Source of the DNA: Polynucleobacter sp. MWH-Aus1W21 | Lineage (GTDB): Bacteria; Pseudomonadota; Gammaproteobacteria; Burkholderiales; Burkholderiaceae | Direction of reading: 5' to 3' | Length of the DNA: 64,000 nucleotides | NCBI RefSeq assembly: GCF_018687275.1 | Contig: NZ_CP061287.1 | Coordinates: forward strand, 62,001 to 126,000 | Part shown: positions 44,299 to 52,969 of the stretch, in pieces | Layout: every line of letters begins with the position of its first letter | How positions within the stretch are numbered: the first letter of the stretch is position 1 | Notes under the pieces: generated by a model | Told to the model about the DNA's origin: nothing | Databases searched by the model: none | Seen by the model: only the letters and a program-made list of their open reading frames with translations | Made by a program: the position numbers and the translations under genes

Positions 44299-44775
44299 AT
44301 GATTGATCTCGGAGTTTCAAAGCTTGCGCTAATTGCTGTGGTTGCTTTGGTCGTAGTTGGACCAGAGCGTTTACCAAAAGTAGCTCGCATGGCAGGAAAT
44401 TTGTTTGGACGTGCTCAACGCTATATGGCTGACGTCAAGTCTGAAGTCAATCGCCAGATGGAAGTGGAGGAGTTTAAAAAGTTTCGAGAAGAAACTGCCG
44501 CTACTTTCAAGGAAGTTGAAAATAGCATTGGCTCTACCGTTCAAGAGGCCGGCGCCAACTTAAGCGATCAGGCGGATATTTTTGAGACTAGCTTCGAAAA
44601 GCCACCGCTAAACGAAAAAGAGATACTCCGAAAAAGCATGAGGCAAGGCCGTAATAGCTGGGGGGTGCGCCGCGCTGCTAGGCCGGTTTGGTTTAAACGT
44701 TCCGCAGGGATTCGTACTCGCGTGCAATCTGGGGCAGCCAGAATGAAGCGTTTTCACCACAGCGCTGGCAAATAA
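44299..44775 (+). CDS. tatB: Sec-independent translocase protein TatB
   Basis: Receptor component with TatC for twin-arginine signals. The 158 residues begin MIDLGVSKLALIAVVALVVVGPERLPKVARM-like; the membrane helix ends in the GPERLP hinge with the glutamate typical of TatB. A long amphipathic and coiled stretch follows. The C-terminal third is rich in arginine (SWGVRRAARPVWFKR), more basic than usual TatB tails. Confidence 0.93.
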   Translation: MIDLGVSKLALIAVVALVVVGPERLPKVARMAGNLFGRAQRYMADVKSEVNRQMEVEEFKKFREETAATFKEVENSIGSTVQEAGANLSDQADIFETSFEKPPLNEKEILRKSMRQGRNSWGVRRAARPVWFKRSAGIRTRVQSGAARMKRFHHSAGK

Positions 44776-44815
44776 AAATAATAGTAAAAAATTAAAACAA
44801 TAAAAACATTTACGC

Positions 44816-45598
44816 ATGACTGAAAATAATTCAACCGAAGACTCGGGATTACAGGAAACATTTTTATCCCACTTGTTTGAGTTGCGTGATCGCGTAATTA
44901 AATCAGCGCTTGCCATCATTATTGTCTTTGTCTCGTTGGTGTATTGGGCCCCTGATATTTTTCATTTGTTCGCACAGCCTTTACTAGAGGCTTTGCCAGC
45001 TGGCGGCAAAATGATTGTGACTGATGTTACGGGCTCATTCTTTGTTCCCATGAAGGTGACCATGCTGGTTGCTTTCCTGATTGCATTGCCGGTGGTGATG
45101 TATCAGCTGTGGGCATTTATTGCGCCCGGTCTCTATTTACATGAAAGAAAACTCATCTTGCCATTGGTGGTAAGTAGCTACAGCTTATTCATTATCGGCA
45201 TGGCATTTGCTTACTTTTTAGTATTTCCAACCGTATTTAAGTTTATGGCTAGCTATAACGCTCCCTTGGGTGCGGAGATGTCTACAGACATCGACAACTA
45301 TCTAAGTTTCGCTATGACCACTTTTTTGGCATTCGGTATCACCTTTGAAGTGCCTGTAGTGGTGGTTGTCTTGGTGCGTATGGGTATGGTCCCATTGGCA
45401 AAGTTGAGAGAAATTCGTCCCTATGTCATTGTGGGCGCATTCGTGATTTCAGCAGTTGTGACACCACCAGATGTTCTTTCCCAACTGCTGTTGGCGGTCC
45501 CCATGACCCTTCTCTACGAATTAGGCCTGCTGATTGCACGCTTTTATGTGCCCAAGCCTTCAGAGGACGAAGTTAAGGCAGAGGGTTCTGCGGCTTAA
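44816..45598 (+). CDS. tatC: Sec-independent translocase protein TatC
   Basis: Six-helix membrane receptor for twin-arginine signal peptides. The 260-residue protein has the conserved LQETFLSHLFELRDRVIKSA N-terminus with the key glutamate and arginine, and the periplasmic/cytoplasmic loop FALPVVMYQLWAFIAPGLY-like. A likely in-window client is the Rieske protein at 56276. Its stop overlaps the stop of the opposite-strand Sel1 gene by 4 bp. Confidence 0.97.
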   Translation: MTENNSTEDSGLQETFLSHLFELRDRVIKSALAIIIVFVSLVYWAPDIFHLFAQPLLEALPAGGKMIVTDVTGSFFVPMKVTMLVAFLIALPVVMYQLWAFIAPGLYLHERKLILPLVVSSYSLFIIGMAFAYFLVFPTVFKFMASYNAPLGAEMSTDIDNYLSFAMTTFLAFGITFEVPVVVVVLVRMGMVPLAKLREIRPYVIVGAFVISAVVTPPDVLSQLLLAVPMTLLYELGLLIARFYVPKPSEDEVKAEGSAA

Positions 45599-47058
45599 TT
45601 AGCTTCTGCGTCGACAGTCTGATTTGCGAAGGTTGTCTTTAGCCAGTCGGTGACGCGATCAAAACGGTAACGCCTTTGACGAAGATTGCCCTCAAGATCT
45701 ATTTCCGAACCGGCAAAAGCCTTGCCGGCCGACAGTAGGGCGCGGCGTTGCTGAATAGTTTCGATCTGAATCAATCGCGGTAATATCTTTGGCAGCTCCC
45801 AACGAATATCTACAACTACGCAATGTTCATGTTGAAGTTGCCCGACTTCGCATAGCAATAATTCTGCCTTGCTGAAATTGAATTGATTGGCAATGATGAT
45901 GCGATGACAAAGTAGCAGCCAGTCTTCATCAAGTTTGTGCTCAGCATGATGATTTAGGGCTCGCTCGGCAAATTGAGCTAACTCAAACCATTCATTCTTT
46001 TTTAGATTTGGACAGCTCTCTAAAATCTTGCAGAGTAATTCTTTTGCTTCAGGTACTCCTTGTTGTTGGGCTTGCCAAACCCAGTATGAGGCCTGTAACC
46101 CGCGAACTTTTTCTTCCGATTTCTCGCGCTTGCGCCAAAGGTTGGCACCTTTGCGAAGTTGGGCTTGAGCATGACCAAGGTCAGCTGCACGATCAAAGCA
46201 GCGATCACTTTCTGCAGCGTTATATCCAGAAAACTGTGGGCGGCGATAAATTTCACCAAGTGCATACCATGCATCCCGGTCACCATCTTTCGCAGCAAGC
46301 TCCAACCAATATGCGGCCTTTTTAAGAGAGGCATTTGATTTTGTTTCTGCTACTTCAACTCTATTGTCGAGTTGGGCAAGTCTTAAGCCCAAAGTCAGTT
46401 TTGCAATTGTTAAGCCAAGTTCTGCGGCTCGAGTTAGGGCATCCTCATTTTGTTCATCTATCCAAACATTCCACAAAGAAGAAAGCGCTTCATTCTTTGG
46501 CTGGAGTTTGATGAGTAATTCTTTTGCGTTTGCTGCAAAAGTAGAGCCCCCTTCGCCTAACTCAGTTAAATATTGCTTGGCAATTTTTTGAAGACCGCTG
46601 AAATCTTGCCCAGAAATTTTCTCGACGATAGTGATTCCGCTGGACTTTTTAAGCCAATCAGAAAGTTGAGATTGAATTTCTTGATGTTGTGGGTTGACTA
46701 ATAAGTTGACGAGTTGCCATTTGGCCGCAGAGGAGTGTTCTAAGTCTTCATTGGACTCAGCAAGCCTCCAAAATGAATCCCAGCCAAAGCTAAATGCAGG
46801 TGAATTAAAGGTTTCTACCAGTGGAATGCTGGCAACTTGCGCCAAGACCTTAAGAATTTCAACGCTACTTGTGCTTTCATCCTTAAGTGACTGATTTTTA
46901 ATAGAAAAATAGGATTTTTCTAGCCAAATCAATGCGTTAGCTGGCTGTATAGGTGTTTTAAATACGCCGGTTAAATAGGCTTGAGCAAGATTTTGTTGCG
47001 CAGAAACATCACCCAACCGGGCTGAACTGAGGATTTTTAAGAATTCGCGGCTTGCCAT
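45595..47058 (-). CDS. Sel1/TPR-like repeat protein of unknown function
   Basis: A 487-residue helical-repeat protein. Several Sel1-like units are visible: SARLGDVSAQQNLAQAYLTG near the N-terminus, LELAAKDGDRDAWYALGEIYRRP and RAADLGHAQAQLRKGANLWRK in the middle. The C-terminal part (about 370-487) has no repeat I can recognise. No signal peptide or membrane segment is seen, so it is probably cytoplasmic. The open frame extends to 47313, but the extra residues are unlike the protein and overlap the porin promoter; MASREFLKI at 47058 is preferred, with 47085 as an alternative. Function unknown. Confidence 0.8.
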   Translation of the reverse strand: MASREFLKILSSARLGDVSAQQNLAQAYLTGVFKTPIQPANALIWLEKSYFSIKNQSLKDESTSSVEILKVLAQVASIPLVETFNSPAFSFGWDSFWRLAESNEDLEHSSAAKWQLVNLLVNPQHQEIQSQLSDWLKKSSGITIVEKISGQDFSGLQKIAKQYLTELGEGGSTFAANAKELLIKLQPKNEALSSLWNVWIDEQNEDALTRAAELGLTIAKLTLGLRLAQLDNRVEVAETKSNASLKKAAYWLELAAKDGDRDAWYALGEIYRRPQFSGYNAAESDRCFDRAADLGHAQAQLRKGANLWRKREKSEEKVRGLQASYWVWQAQQQGVPEAKELLCKILESCPNLKKNEWFELAQFAERALNHHAEHKLDEDWLLLCHRIIIANQFNFSKAELLLCEVGQLQHEHCVVVDIRWELPKILPRLIQIETIQQRRALLSAGKAFAGSEIDLEGNLRQRRYRFDRVTDWLKTTFANQTVDAEAN

Positions 47059-47147
47059 ATGACAATTCTGGCATCTAAGGCCCATAAAAGACAGAAAACT
47101 CAGGTCTTGTTGCCGAGATACAACGAAGAAAGCCAAAAAACTACCTT

Positions 47148-47174
47148 TTGACAAGCAAAAAGAGTTCCTAAATA
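47148..47174 (+). promoter_or_regulatory. Candidate porin promoter
   Basis: A perfect TTGACA (47148-47153) is followed 15 bp later by TAAATA (47169-47174), a weak -10. It sits about 95 bp before the porin ATG, leaving a leader long enough for post-transcriptional control. The spacing is shorter than ideal. Confidence 0.4.
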
Positions 47175-47267
47175 CCCCGACCCCCAGTCTAGCGAGGCAA
47201 AAGAAGCAAAATTCACAGGTCCCAGTTTTTATTTGGGCATTACTTTTAATTTTTGGAGATTTAAAGA

Positions 47268-48515
47268 ATGAAAAAATCGCTATTAGCAGTTGCAGCAATT
47301 GGTGCGTTTGCATCTGCTGCTCAAGCTCAGTCCAGCGTTACCGTTTACGGTGTTTTGGATATGGGTTACTACGGTTCTACAGCAGCTTCTAAGAATACGG
47401 CTGGCGTAGAAACAAAAACTACATCTAGTTCTTTCCGCTCTGGTCAAGAGTCTACAAGCCGTTTAGGTTTCAAAGGCAATGAAGACTTAGGTGGTGGTTC
47501 TTCTGCATTCTTCACTGTTGAAATGGCATTGCGTCCAGATTCAGCATCTTTGACAGGTAACGCCAAAACTGGTGGTGCCGTTGCTGCTTACGACTCACAA
47601 ACTTCAGGTTCTGCTGTTGATAACCGTCAGTCATTTGTTGGTTTGAAAAAGAATGGCGTAGGTTCATTCTCTTTAGGCCGTCAATACACATTGGGCTATG
47701 AGATGCAATCTGCTATGAGCGCAACTCAGAACGTAATCATGCCTGGTAACGTTTTGTACGCTGTTGGCGGTACTGCTAACTCAGGTGGCGATAGCGATAT
47801 CTCACAAAACGTTCGTGCATCTAATGCATTGATCGCACGTACAGAAACCATTGCCGGTTTCCGTGGCAACGCAATGTATGCAATGTCAAACTCAAACAAG
47901 ACTAATACTGGTGCTGTTGGCACAGGTACTATGAACTGGAGCGGTTGGGGCTTGTCTGCTGATTACACATGGCAAAAATTGGTTATCGGCGCAACATACC
48001 AGTCATTCAAGACTCAGTATGCTAACGGCGTAGCTGCTTCTGCTGAAGCATTTAATGCTGGTTTGACACCAAACCAAACTGCTACTATTGCTGCTGGTAC
48101 TACAGCTGCATTCCCAGCAACAATGTTGTCTGACAAGCAAACTCAAGTACTCGGTACTTATGACTTCGGTATTTTGAAGGCGTTTGCTGGTTGGCAAGGT
48201 CGTAAGGTTCAAGACGACTACAGCGCAACTACTGCAGCTGCTACTCAAGTTAACCGTAACGCACAAGCAATTGGCGTACGTAGCTACATCACTCCAACTA
48301 TCGAAGCTTGGGGTACTGTAGGTAACGGTAAGTACAAAGCTACTGTTGCTTCTACATACGCAAACTTCACAGGTTGGCAAGTTGGTTCTAACTACTACCT
48401 CAGCAAGCGTACTAACTTGTACGCTATCTACGGTAGCCAAACTACAACATCAAACAACGTAAACGGTGCTGCAAGCAACGCTGCTTACTCTGTTGGTGTT
48501 CGCCACACTTTCTAA
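47268..48515 (+). CDS. Gram-negative general porin (trimeric, 16-stranded type)
   Basis: Outer-membrane diffusion channel of the betaproteobacterial porin family (OmpC/Omp32-like). The 415 residues start with a signal peptide cleaved after AAQA (about residue 20), continue QSSVTVYGVLDMGYYG, and end SVGVRHTF with the C-terminal phenylalanine recognised by the BAM complex. RLGFKGNEDLGGGSSAFFTVE and NRQSFVGLKKNGVGSFSLGRQY are diagnostic. An AUUUUUGGAG-type ribosome binding site precedes the ATG. Codons are uniform and common, as expected for a highly expressed protein. Confidence 0.95.
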   Translation: MKKSLLAVAAIGAFASAAQAQSSVTVYGVLDMGYYGSTAASKNTAGVETKTTSSSFRSGQESTSRLGFKGNEDLGGGSSAFFTVEMALRPDSASLTGNAKTGGAVAAYDSQTSGSAVDNRQSFVGLKKNGVGSFSLGRQYTLGYEMQSAMSATQNVIMPGNVLYAVGGTANSGGDSDISQNVRASNALIARTETIAGFRGNAMYAMSNSNKTNTGAVGTGTMNWSGWGLSADYTWQKLVIGATYQSFKTQYANGVAASAEAFNAGLTPNQTATIAAGTTAAFPATMLSDKQTQVLGTYDFGILKAFAGWQGRKVQDDYSATTAAATQVNRNAQAIGVRSYITPTIEAWGTVGNGKYKATVASTYANFTGWQVGSNYYLSKRTNLYAIYGSQTTTSNNVNGAASNAAYSVGVRHTF

Positions 48516-48548
48516 TTTAACGCTAGCGTAAGCTAGTATTAAATTTAG
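48512..48548 (+). other. Stable hairpin at the porin stop codon
   Basis: Starting at the porin stop codon, the RNA can fold with inner stem CTAGC/GCTAG around a GTAA (GNRA-type) tetraloop, extended by TTTAA/TTAAA and CTAA/TTAG with one mismatch and one bulge. It lies 16 bp upstream of the true terminator and has no T-run. Confidence 0.55.
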
Positions 48549-48564
48549 AATTAAGTATTGAAAT

Positions 48565-48595
48565 AACCCACTGTGGAAACACAGTGGGTTTTTTT
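48565..48595 (+). terminator. Porin Rho-independent terminator
   Basis: An 11-bp perfect stem (48565-48575 and 48580-48590) with a GAAA tetraloop is followed by a T-run. It is a strong terminator. Confidence 0.93.
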
Positions 48596-48630
48596 ATATC
48601 GTTTTGACAAGATGTTTAAGGGATGAGTTT

Positions 48631-48780
48631 ATGAATTCAATAAAAGTATTTTGTGTGCTTACTGTTTGCCTATTAAATTTGGTGGCTTGCGGAGCCAGTA
48701 GCCAATCGGCATTGGGTGTGAATTGCAATTTTCATGGGCAGCCGCTGCAAGATATGCCTACTGCTTGTCATGGCCGCTAA
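48631..48780 (+). CDS. Very small predicted lipoprotein
   Basis: A 49-codon open frame with ATG at 48631 behind AAGGGATGAG. The product has a basic start, a hydrophobic stretch (VFCVLTVCLLNL) and a lipobox LVAC with C20 followed by GASS, so it is a good lipoprotein candidate. The mature peptide is only 30 residues and holds two further cysteines (C32 and C46) that could form a disulfide. I recognise no family. It sits just after the porin terminator and may be expressed separately. Confidence 0.65.
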   Translation: MNSIKVFCVLTVCLLNLVACGASSQSALGVNCNFHGQPLQDMPTACHGR

Positions 48781-48853
48781 TAGATTGATTTATGGGGCTC
48801 AGCATAAACACTGAGGCTACTAAATTGATGATTACTTGCATGATAGGTTTTAT

Positions 48854-51046
48854 ATGAATACCCCCGCATCCGCTTCCCTGTTAAAGGTTGTTGGGTTGAT
48901 CAAAAGCGGTAGCTTAGACGGGTTTGAGCATGAGGTAGAGGTTGGCATGAAAAGTGATCTGCCTGATATTCAGGGGTGGATTAATCTTGGTATTGCATGT
49001 GCTCAGCACAATAGGCTAAATGAAGCGGTCTTGATATTTAAATTGCTCCGCAGTATTGCGGAGCCCGATCTTCGGGTTCTATATAACTTGGGGTTGGCCT
49101 ATGCTATACAGGGCAAACTGCACGAAGCACTCGAGGCTTATAACTCGGCATTAGAAATGAATCCTGTAGATACTGAAACCTTAATTAATAAGGCTTCAGT
49201 ATTAAATGATATGGGTGCGCATGCGCAGGCATTAGATGTGCTTGAAATGGTGCTTGCCTCTGAGAGGGGCATTCCAGAGGCCCTTCTAAATCAAGGGATT
49301 GCATACAATCATCTCGCCTTATATCCGCAGGCGATAGCTGCTTATGACGAAGCCATAAGACTTAGGCCGGATTATTTGGAAGCTTGGTCAAATAAAAGCG
49401 TACCCCTAAATAATATGGGCAGACATCAGCAGGCACTTGATGCTTGCAGACATGCTCTTCGCTTGAACTCAGGCGATGTAAACGCAAACTTAAATCTTGG
49501 CAATACTTTATTTTTGCAGAAAGATTACACGAGAGCATTAGACGTATACGATCTCGTACTGAATAAAAATCCAGAGTGCGCGGAAGCCTATGCAGTTAAG
49601 GGCAAGGTTTTACATGCGCTGCAACGCTATGACCTAGCTATTGCAAGTTACGATGCCGCTTTGAAGTTGGATCCCTCTCAGAATTGGGTTCTGGGGCAAT
49701 CACTGCATGCCAAGATGGAGATTTGTCAATGGAACTCTGTTGACAATGATTTGCAGAGACTTGAGGGCTTGATTGAGGCTGGCAAAAAAGTAATTCTTCC
49801 TTTTCCATTGCTTGGGTTGATAGATCATCCCGGCTTGCAAAAGAGTTGTGCAGAGATTTATGCAAAACAGGAATTTCCTAAAAATCCATCGCTTGGGATT
49901 AGTCAGCCTTGGCCAAAAGGCGACAAAATAAAAATTGCCTATTATTCGGCCGATTTGCATGCGCATGCTGTCGCGTATTTAATAGCCGAGATATTTGAAT
50001 TGCATGATAGAGCTGCATTTGAAATGATCGGGATCTCTTTTGCTCAAATACAAGATGGATTGATGAGAGATCGAATTGTTAAAGCTTTTGATCAGTTTAT
50101 TGAAGTTGATTCAATGGGTGACGCTGAGGTTGCTCAGCTCAGTAGAGATCTAAAGGTTGATATTGCTATTGATCTAATGGGGTACACACAAAATTCAAGA
50201 ACCGGCATTTTTGCTCATCGCGCCGCCCCAGTGCAGATTAACTATCTTGGCTATCCCGGAACGATGGGGGCTGAGTATATGGACTACATCATTGCCGACA
50301 AAGTAGTCATTCCAAGCGATTCGCAGGCAGACTATTCTGAAAAAGTGATTTACCTTCCGCATAGCTATCAGCCTAACGATTCAAGAAAACAAATATCGGA
50401 TAGGCGGTTCACCAGAGAAGAGGTGGGATTGCCTGAAGATGGCTTTGTATTTTGCTGCTTTAACAATAATTACAAAATTCTTCCGGAGGTGTTTGATGTC
50501 TGGATGCGCATTCTGCATGCCGTTGACAATAGCGTCCTTTGGCTGTTTGATGCAAACCCAACAGCGTCACAGAATTTAAAGGCCGAAGCGGTTAAAAGAG
50601 GGATATCAGAAAGCCGCTTAATTTTTGCACCTAAATTACCGCTAGGCGAGCATTTAGCGCGCCAACGCTTAGCAGATCTATTTTTGGATACGCTGCCATA
50701 TAACGCCCACACCACTGCAAGCGATGCGTTGTGGGCGGGGCTTCCCATTTTGACCTGTACCGGCAAATCGTTTGCTAGCAGAGTAGCTGCCAGCTTATTA
50801 AGCGCTGTAGGCCTGCAAGAGCTCATTACGGATTCATTAGAGGCTTATGCTGCTAAGGCAATAGCTTTAGCTAAAAACCCAGCAGACCTCAAGATCATCA
50901 AGGAAAAGTTGGCTAAGAATAGATTGACTGAGCCGTTGTTTAATTCGGAATTAATGGCCAAGAGTATTGAGAAGGCCTATAAAGCAGTCCATGCGCGCTA
51001 TATCTCTGGCTTGGAGCCGGAGATGATTGAAATTCCTGCGGAATGA
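48854..51046 (+). CDS. TPR protein with GT41 (SPINDLY/OGT-like) glycosyltransferase domain
   Basis: A 730-residue protein. Residues about 1-290 form seven or eight TPR units (ALEAYNSALEMNPVDTETLINKA, AIAAYDEAIRLRPDYLEAWSNK and similar). Residues about 360-710 match the O-GlcNAc transferase catalytic region: YSADLHAHAVAYL, DIAIDLMGYTQNSR, APVQINYLGYPGTMG, then FCCFNNNYKILPEVFDVW and the donor-binding DTLPYNAHTTASDALWAGLP. Such bacterial proteins are predicted to transfer a sugar to proteins; neither donor nor target can be told here. ATG 48854 is preferred over 48836 (MHDRFY). No sugar-synthesis genes are adjacent. Confidence 0.9.
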   Translation: MNTPASASLLKVVGLIKSGSLDGFEHEVEVGMKSDLPDIQGWINLGIACAQHNRLNEAVLIFKLLRSIAEPDLRVLYNLGLAYAIQGKLHEALEAYNSALEMNPVDTETLINKASVLNDMGAHAQALDVLEMVLASERGIPEALLNQGIAYNHLALYPQAIAAYDEAIRLRPDYLEAWSNKSVPLNNMGRHQQALDACRHALRLNSGDVNANLNLGNTLFLQKDYTRALDVYDLVLNKNPECAEAYAVKGKVLHALQRYDLAIASYDAALKLDPSQNWVLGQSLHAKMEICQWNSVDNDLQRLEGLIEAGKKVILPFPLLGLIDHPGLQKSCAEIYAKQEFPKNPSLGISQPWPKGDKIKIAYYSADLHAHAVAYLIAEIFELHDRAAFEMIGISFAQIQDGLMRDRIVKAFDQFIEVDSMGDAEVAQLSRDLKVDIAIDLMGYTQNSRTGIFAHRAAPVQINYLGYPGTMGAEYMDYIIADKVVIPSDSQADYSEKVIYLPHSYQPNDSRKQISDRRFTREEVGLPEDGFVFCCFNNNYKILPEVFDVWMRILHAVDNSVLWLFDANPTASQNLKAEAVKRGISESRLIFAPKLPLGEHLARQRLADLFLDTLPYNAHTTASDALWAGLPILTCTGKSFASRVAASLLSAVGLQELITDSLEAYAAKAIALAKNPADLKIIKEKLAKNRLTEPLFNSELMAKSIEKAYKAVHARYISGLEPEMIEIPAE

Positions 51047-51058
51047 CTATAGTCATTC
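51041..51058. repeat. 18-bp perfect palindrome at the end of the OGT-like gene
   Basis: GAATGACTATAGTCATTC is a perfect palindrome that includes the TGA stop codon of the gene. As RNA it gives a 7-bp stem with a TATA loop; no T-run follows. It could be a protein-binding site or a Rho-dependent 3' structure. Confidence 0.6.
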
Positions 51059-51227
51059 TGGTGGGGAACTAGGTACTTATATGGAGGCGATAAGAAGGAT
51101 TTGTAAGAAGAGTTCATGCCGCCCTAAAACAATCTAATTTATAGTGTTTAAAGCTTAAATTGGGCTAGAATTAAAAAACGTTAGATGTAGTATATTTTCT
51201 AAAACAACTTACTGTAAATGGATTGCT

Positions 51228-52163
51228 ATGAAAAAAAGAGAATTTAAACCAGCATCATTTCTAGCCAGCGCTATGGTTTTGGCTGCGGCATCTATCGCAT
51301 TGTCAGGTACGGCTCAAGCCGCCAGTGCCACGATGGACAAAATTAAATCAACTGGCGCAGTCACAATGGGTGTGCGCGAGTCCTCTATTCCAATGTCTTA
51401 TACAACTGGCGATAGTCGTTTTGATGGATATCACGTTGAAGTTTGTCGCATGATTTTGGGCGACATCAAAGATAAGTTAGGCATGAACACATTGCGCATC
51501 AACTATCAACCTGTAACCTCTCAAAACCGTGTGCCATTGGTGCAAAACGGTACGGTCGATATTGAGTGCGGCACGACAACTAATAATGCAAACCGCGCAA
51601 AAGATGTCGGTTTTGCAAATACTTTATATGTTGAAGAAGTTCGCATTGCAGTAAAAGCAAATTCTGGCATTAACTCCATTTCTCAATTGGCAGGTAAAAA
51701 AGTAGCCACAACAACAGGCACAACTTCTGTTCAGTTGCTGCGTAAGCACGAGAAGGCTAATGGTGTGAATTTTGATGAGGTATTTGGTAAGGATCACGCA
51801 GACAGCTTCTTGTTGCTCGAGTCAGGTCGCGCTGATGCATTTGTGATGGATGGATCTATTTTGGCCGGCAATATTGCGAATGCAAAGAATCCAAAAGATT
51901 TCAAAATTGTTGGTGAAGTGTTGAGCACTGAGCCGATCGCTATTATGGTTCCTAAGAATGATCCAGAATTTAAGGCTGCAGTAAATGCTGCTATTGCCAA
52001 GATCGTTGCAAACGGAAAAATGCCTGCCTTATGGGATAAGTGGTTCCTAAAGCCAATTCCGCCAAAGAATATCGTTGTTGGTCTTGAGTTGTCACCAGCA
52101 ACTAAAAATGCTTGGGCAAATTTGAATGACAAGCCAGCTGAAGATTATCAACAGAAGAAGTAA
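51228..52163 (+). CDS. gltI: Glutamate/aspartate ABC transporter, periplasmic binding protein
   Basis: Family-3 solute-binding protein of 311 residues with a signal peptide (cleavage near AQA-AS). Segments GAVTMGVRESSIPMSYTTGDSRFDGYHVEVC and NGTVDIECGTTTNNANRAKDVGFA are typical of GltI, where the cysteine pair region (CRMIL and IECGTT) is conserved. It heads the four-gene set gltI-J-K-L. The 181-bp gap upstream holds A/T-rich boxes (TAGAAT at 51166, TATATT at 51191) but no clear consensus pair. Confidence 0.93.
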   Translation: MKKREFKPASFLASAMVLAAASIALSGTAQAASATMDKIKSTGAVTMGVRESSIPMSYTTGDSRFDGYHVEVCRMILGDIKDKLGMNTLRINYQPVTSQNRVPLVQNGTVDIECGTTTNNANRAKDVGFANTLYVEEVRIAVKANSGINSISQLAGKKVATTTGTTSVQLLRKHEKANGVNFDEVFGKDHADSFLLLESGRADAFVMDGSILAGNIANAKNPKDFKIVGEVLSTEPIAIMVPKNDPEFKAAVNAAIAKIVANGKMPALWDKWFLKPIPPKNIVVGLELSPATKNAWANLNDKPAEDYQQKK

Positions 52164-52166
52164 TTT

Positions 52167-52958
52167 ATGGCTTTAGATTTAGGTGTTTTTTGTAAAAGCA
52201 CCTTAGATGGAGAAGTAGTTGACCACTGCTTCTCCTCTATCTTTGGGCTGACCTCGAATGCAGATCCGAGTTACTTAGATTGGCTCTTGAAGGCTTGGGG
52301 CTGGACTTTGGCTGTGGCTGGTCTTGGACTTGTAATTGCCTTGGTTGTTGGTGCAATCATGGGTACCCTGAGAACGTTGCCGAATACAGGGCGACTGAGT
52401 AGATTGCTGGTTAGTTTTTCTACCTCATGGGTTGAGTTATTCAGAAATATCCCCGTACTTGTTCAAGTGTTTCTTTGGTATCACGTTATTCCAACCTTTT
52501 TCTTGCCCCTTAAGTCTTTACCGTCTTATTGGTTAGTGAGTATTGCGCTTGGCTTTTTTACATCAGCCAGGATTGCAGAACAGGTGCGTGCAGGCATTCA
52601 ATCATTGCCAGGAGGGCAGCGTGCAGCTGCCACTGCTTTGGGTTTAACAACACCGCAAACATATCGCTACGTCATTTTGCCAATGGCGCTTCGTATTGTT
52701 ATTCCACCGCTTACTTCAGAGAGTATGAATGTGATTAAAAACTCTTCTGTAGCGTTCGCAGTATCTGTTCCCGAGCTAACATTGTTTGCTATGCAGGCGC
52801 AAGAAGAAACCTCGCATGGGGTGGAGATCTATTTAGCAGTCACCGCCTTGTATGCGCTTTCTGCGTTTGCCGTGAATCGTGTAATGGCATTGATTGAGAA
52901 AAAGAGTCGCATTCCTGGCTTTATTTCTGCATCTAACGATGCCAGTTTGGCTCATTAA
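52167..52958 (+). CDS. gltJ: Glutamate/aspartate ABC transporter permease GltJ
   Basis: Inner-membrane permease of the HisMQ family, 263 residues. It has the EAA-type loop RVLPGGQRAAATALGLTTPQTYRYVILPMALR-like (residues RAGIQSLPGGQRAAATALG). The N-terminus carries a periplasmic stretch before TM1, as in GltJ. It follows gltI by 3 bp and precedes gltK. Confidence 0.93.
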   Translation: MALDLGVFCKSTLDGEVVDHCFSSIFGLTSNADPSYLDWLLKAWGWTLAVAGLGLVIALVVGAIMGTLRTLPNTGRLSRLLVSFSTSWVELFRNIPVLVQVFLWYHVIPTFFLPLKSLPSYWLVSIALGFFTSARIAEQVRAGIQSLPGGQRAAATALGLTTPQTYRYVILPMALRIVIPPLTSESMNVIKNSSVAFAVSVPELTLFAMQAQEETSHGVEIYLAVTALYALSAFAVNRVMALIEKKSRIPGFISASNDASLAH

Positions 52959-52969
52959 ATGGTGAACCT

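Noticed and set aside
47059..47313. N-terminal extension of the Sel1-like protein
   Set aside because: The extra 85 residues are hydrophobic and cysteine-rich, unlike the repeat protein, and would run through the porin promoter and start codon. A later ATG is more likely.
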